Source of the DNA: Rhodococcus sp. IEGM 1409
GTDB taxonomy: Bacteria > Actinomycetota > Actinomycetes > Mycobacteriales > Mycobacteriaceae
Direction of reading: 5' to 3'
NCBI RefSeq assembly: GCF_030056735.1
Contig: NZ_JASHKN010000002.1
Span: 248,001 to 312,000 of the forward strand
DNA: 64,000 nt
Positions 63,363 to 64,000 of the stretch are shown one piece after another. Below the pieces are notes generated by a model. The model did not search any database and was not told where the DNA came from. It saw nothing but the letters and a program-made list of their open reading frames with translations. Positions within the stretch are counted from its first letter, which is position 1. The number at the start of each line of letters is the position of its first letter. The translations under genes were made by a program, and so were the position numbers.

Positions 63363-63541
63363 TGAGCAGCTACCGATGCCCGGTGTGTGAATACGTCTAC
63401 GACGAGTCGAAGGGTGCACCACGAGAAGGGTTTCCGGCGGGAACACCGTGGGATGCCGTTCCGGACGACTGGTGCTGCCCGGACTGTGGCGTGAGGGAAA
63501 AGCTGGACTTCGATCCGATGCCGGCAACGGCGGGGGAGTGA
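63362..63541 (+). CDS. rubA3: Rubredoxin, AlkG1-like
   Basis: 59 aa from the ATG at 63362 (GTG at 63359 also possible). It has iron ligands in YRCPVCEYVYDE and CCPDCGVREKLDF and a compact 50-residue fold. The Arg after the second CxxCG is a feature linked to AlkG1-type rubredoxins, which generally do not support AlkB on their own. It overlaps alkB by one base. Confidence 0.88.
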   Translation: MSSYRCPVCEYVYDESKGAPREGFPAGTPWDAVPDDWCCPDCGVREKLDFDPMPATAGE

Positions 63542-63544
63542 ATC

Positions 63545-63727
63545 ATGAACGACTACAAGCTGTATCAGTGCGCGCAGTGCGGGTTCGAGTACGACGAGGC
63601 GCTCGGCTGGCCGGAGGACGGTATCGAACCGGGGACTCGCTGGGACGACATTCCCGAAGACTGGAGTTGCCCCGACTGTGGGGCGGCGAAGTGCGACTTC
63701 TTCATGGTGGAGGTCGAGCGACAGTGA
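63545..63727 (+). CDS. rubA4: Rubredoxin, AlkG2-like (AlkB electron donor)
   Basis: 60 aa. It has ligands in [20 protein letters not shown] and [17 protein letters not shown], without the Arg insertion seen in the first rubredoxin. This matches AlkG2-type rubredoxins, the ones that pass electrons to alkane hydroxylases. It starts 3 nt after rubA3, so the two are co-translated. Confidence 0.9.
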   Translation: MNDYKLYQCAQCGFEYDEALGWPEDGIEPGTRWDDIPEDWSCPDCGAAKCDFFMVEVERQ

Positions 63728-63775
63728 GATGCGTCGGCGTCGAACGGACCTAGGTGCGGCGGTAATGTCGTCACC

Positions 63776-64000
63776 ATGACTTCGACGCCCACCCGCCTGC
63801 CGCAGAAAGAAGCGTCGCGACTGCTGCTGCGTACCTCGGTGCTCGATTCGATGCGTGAATTGTTGACCGAACGCGACTGGTCCGAGGTGACCTTGACGGT
63901 TCTGGCCAAGCATGCAGGTGTGAGCCGTCAGACGCTCTACAACGAGTTCGGTTCGAGGCAAGGGCTCGCCGAGGCGTACGCGCTTCGCCTCGCCGACGGC
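63776..64000 (+). CDS. alkU2: TetR-family regulator (3' part outside window)
   Basis: Reading from the ATG at 63776 gives 75 codons to the window end with no stop. The N-terminal TetR DNA-binding domain is visible, with SEVTLTVLAKHAGVSRQTLY as helix-turn-helix followed by NEFGSRQGLAEAYALRLA. It follows rubA4 by 48 nt and probably represses the alkB operon through the TTGTACAA palindromes upstream. The ligand-binding part is not in the window. Confidence 0.8.
   Translation, partial: MTSTPTRLPQKEASRLLLRTSVLDSMRELLTERDWSEVTLTVLAKHAGVSRQTLYNEFGSRQGLAEAYALRLADG

Noticed and set aside
1-64000. tRNA, rRNA, CRISPR array, prophage or integrase
   Set aside because: Intergenic gaps are short and were read through by eye; no cloverleaf, evenly spaced repeats or phage genes were noticed. 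A tRNAscan run would settle small RNAs.

Overview
The window is high-GC actinobacterial DNA from a mycolic-acid organism. The gene content and the two-rubredoxin alkane hydroxylase cluster at the right end point to Rhodococcus, most likely the R. erythropolis / R. qingshengii group. Much of it matches, from memory, the Mycobacterium tuberculosis region around Rv3249c-Rv3293 (alkB, manA, manB, whiB2, fbiAB, wbbL, rmlD, purEK, birA, accD5/accE5, maf, sseA, accA3, lat, lrpA, pcd). Genes are tightly packed, with many 4-nt ATGA/GTGA overlaps. No gene-free stretch exceeds about 300 bp, and I saw no rRNA, tRNA, CRISPR array, insertion sequence or prophage. The first gene (acyl-CoA dehydrogenase) and the last (TetR regulator) are cut by the window edges.

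1-9.5 kb: an XRE-cupin regulator lies between an acyl-CoA dehydrogenase and a divergent operon of NCS2 nucleobase permease, 2-oxoglutarate/Fe(II) oxygenase and alpha/beta hydrolase. Next comes a lysine catabolism island: lysine 6-aminotransferase (lat), an Lrp regulator, piperideine-6-carboxylate dehydrogenase and the 2-oxoadipate dioxygenase/decarboxylase HglS. Together these convert lysine to 2-hydroxyglutarate, apart from one aminotransferase not in the window.

9.5-16.2 kb: a minus-strand purine catabolic operon of uraD, uraH, uricase, an 8-oxoguanine deaminase-like amidohydrolase, an FAD subunit and a fused FeS/molybdopterin xanthine dehydrogenase-type subunit. It would take guanine/xanthine to urate and then to allantoin.

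16.3-33 kb: a tyrosine phosphatase, small membrane proteins and the acyl-CoA carboxylase block (accA3, then maf, accE5, accD5 and divergent birA). Relative to the mycobacterial order this block is interrupted by three PapA/condensation-fold acyltransferase genes, a divergent 14-TM DHA2 exporter and a DUF222-HNH nuclease gene with a LexA box inside its promoter. I consider this interrupted block the most interesting region.

33-45 kb: membrane proteins, an OmpR-type two-component pair, GtrA, purK-purE, a small HExxHxxQ protein, a NarL-type two-component pair and a MacB/FtsX-type ABC exporter.

45-60.5 kb: cell-envelope sugar and cofactor genes: LCP ligase, rmlD, wbbL, manC, fbiA-fbiB (coenzyme F420), whiB2, manB, a TobH-like SIS protein, manA and a CDF metal transporter. 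60.5-64 kb: an amino-acid permease and an alkB-rubA-rubA-tetR alkane hydroxylase cluster preceded by paired TTGTACAA palindromes. Short 15-18 bp tandem duplications recur near gene ends throughout the right half.
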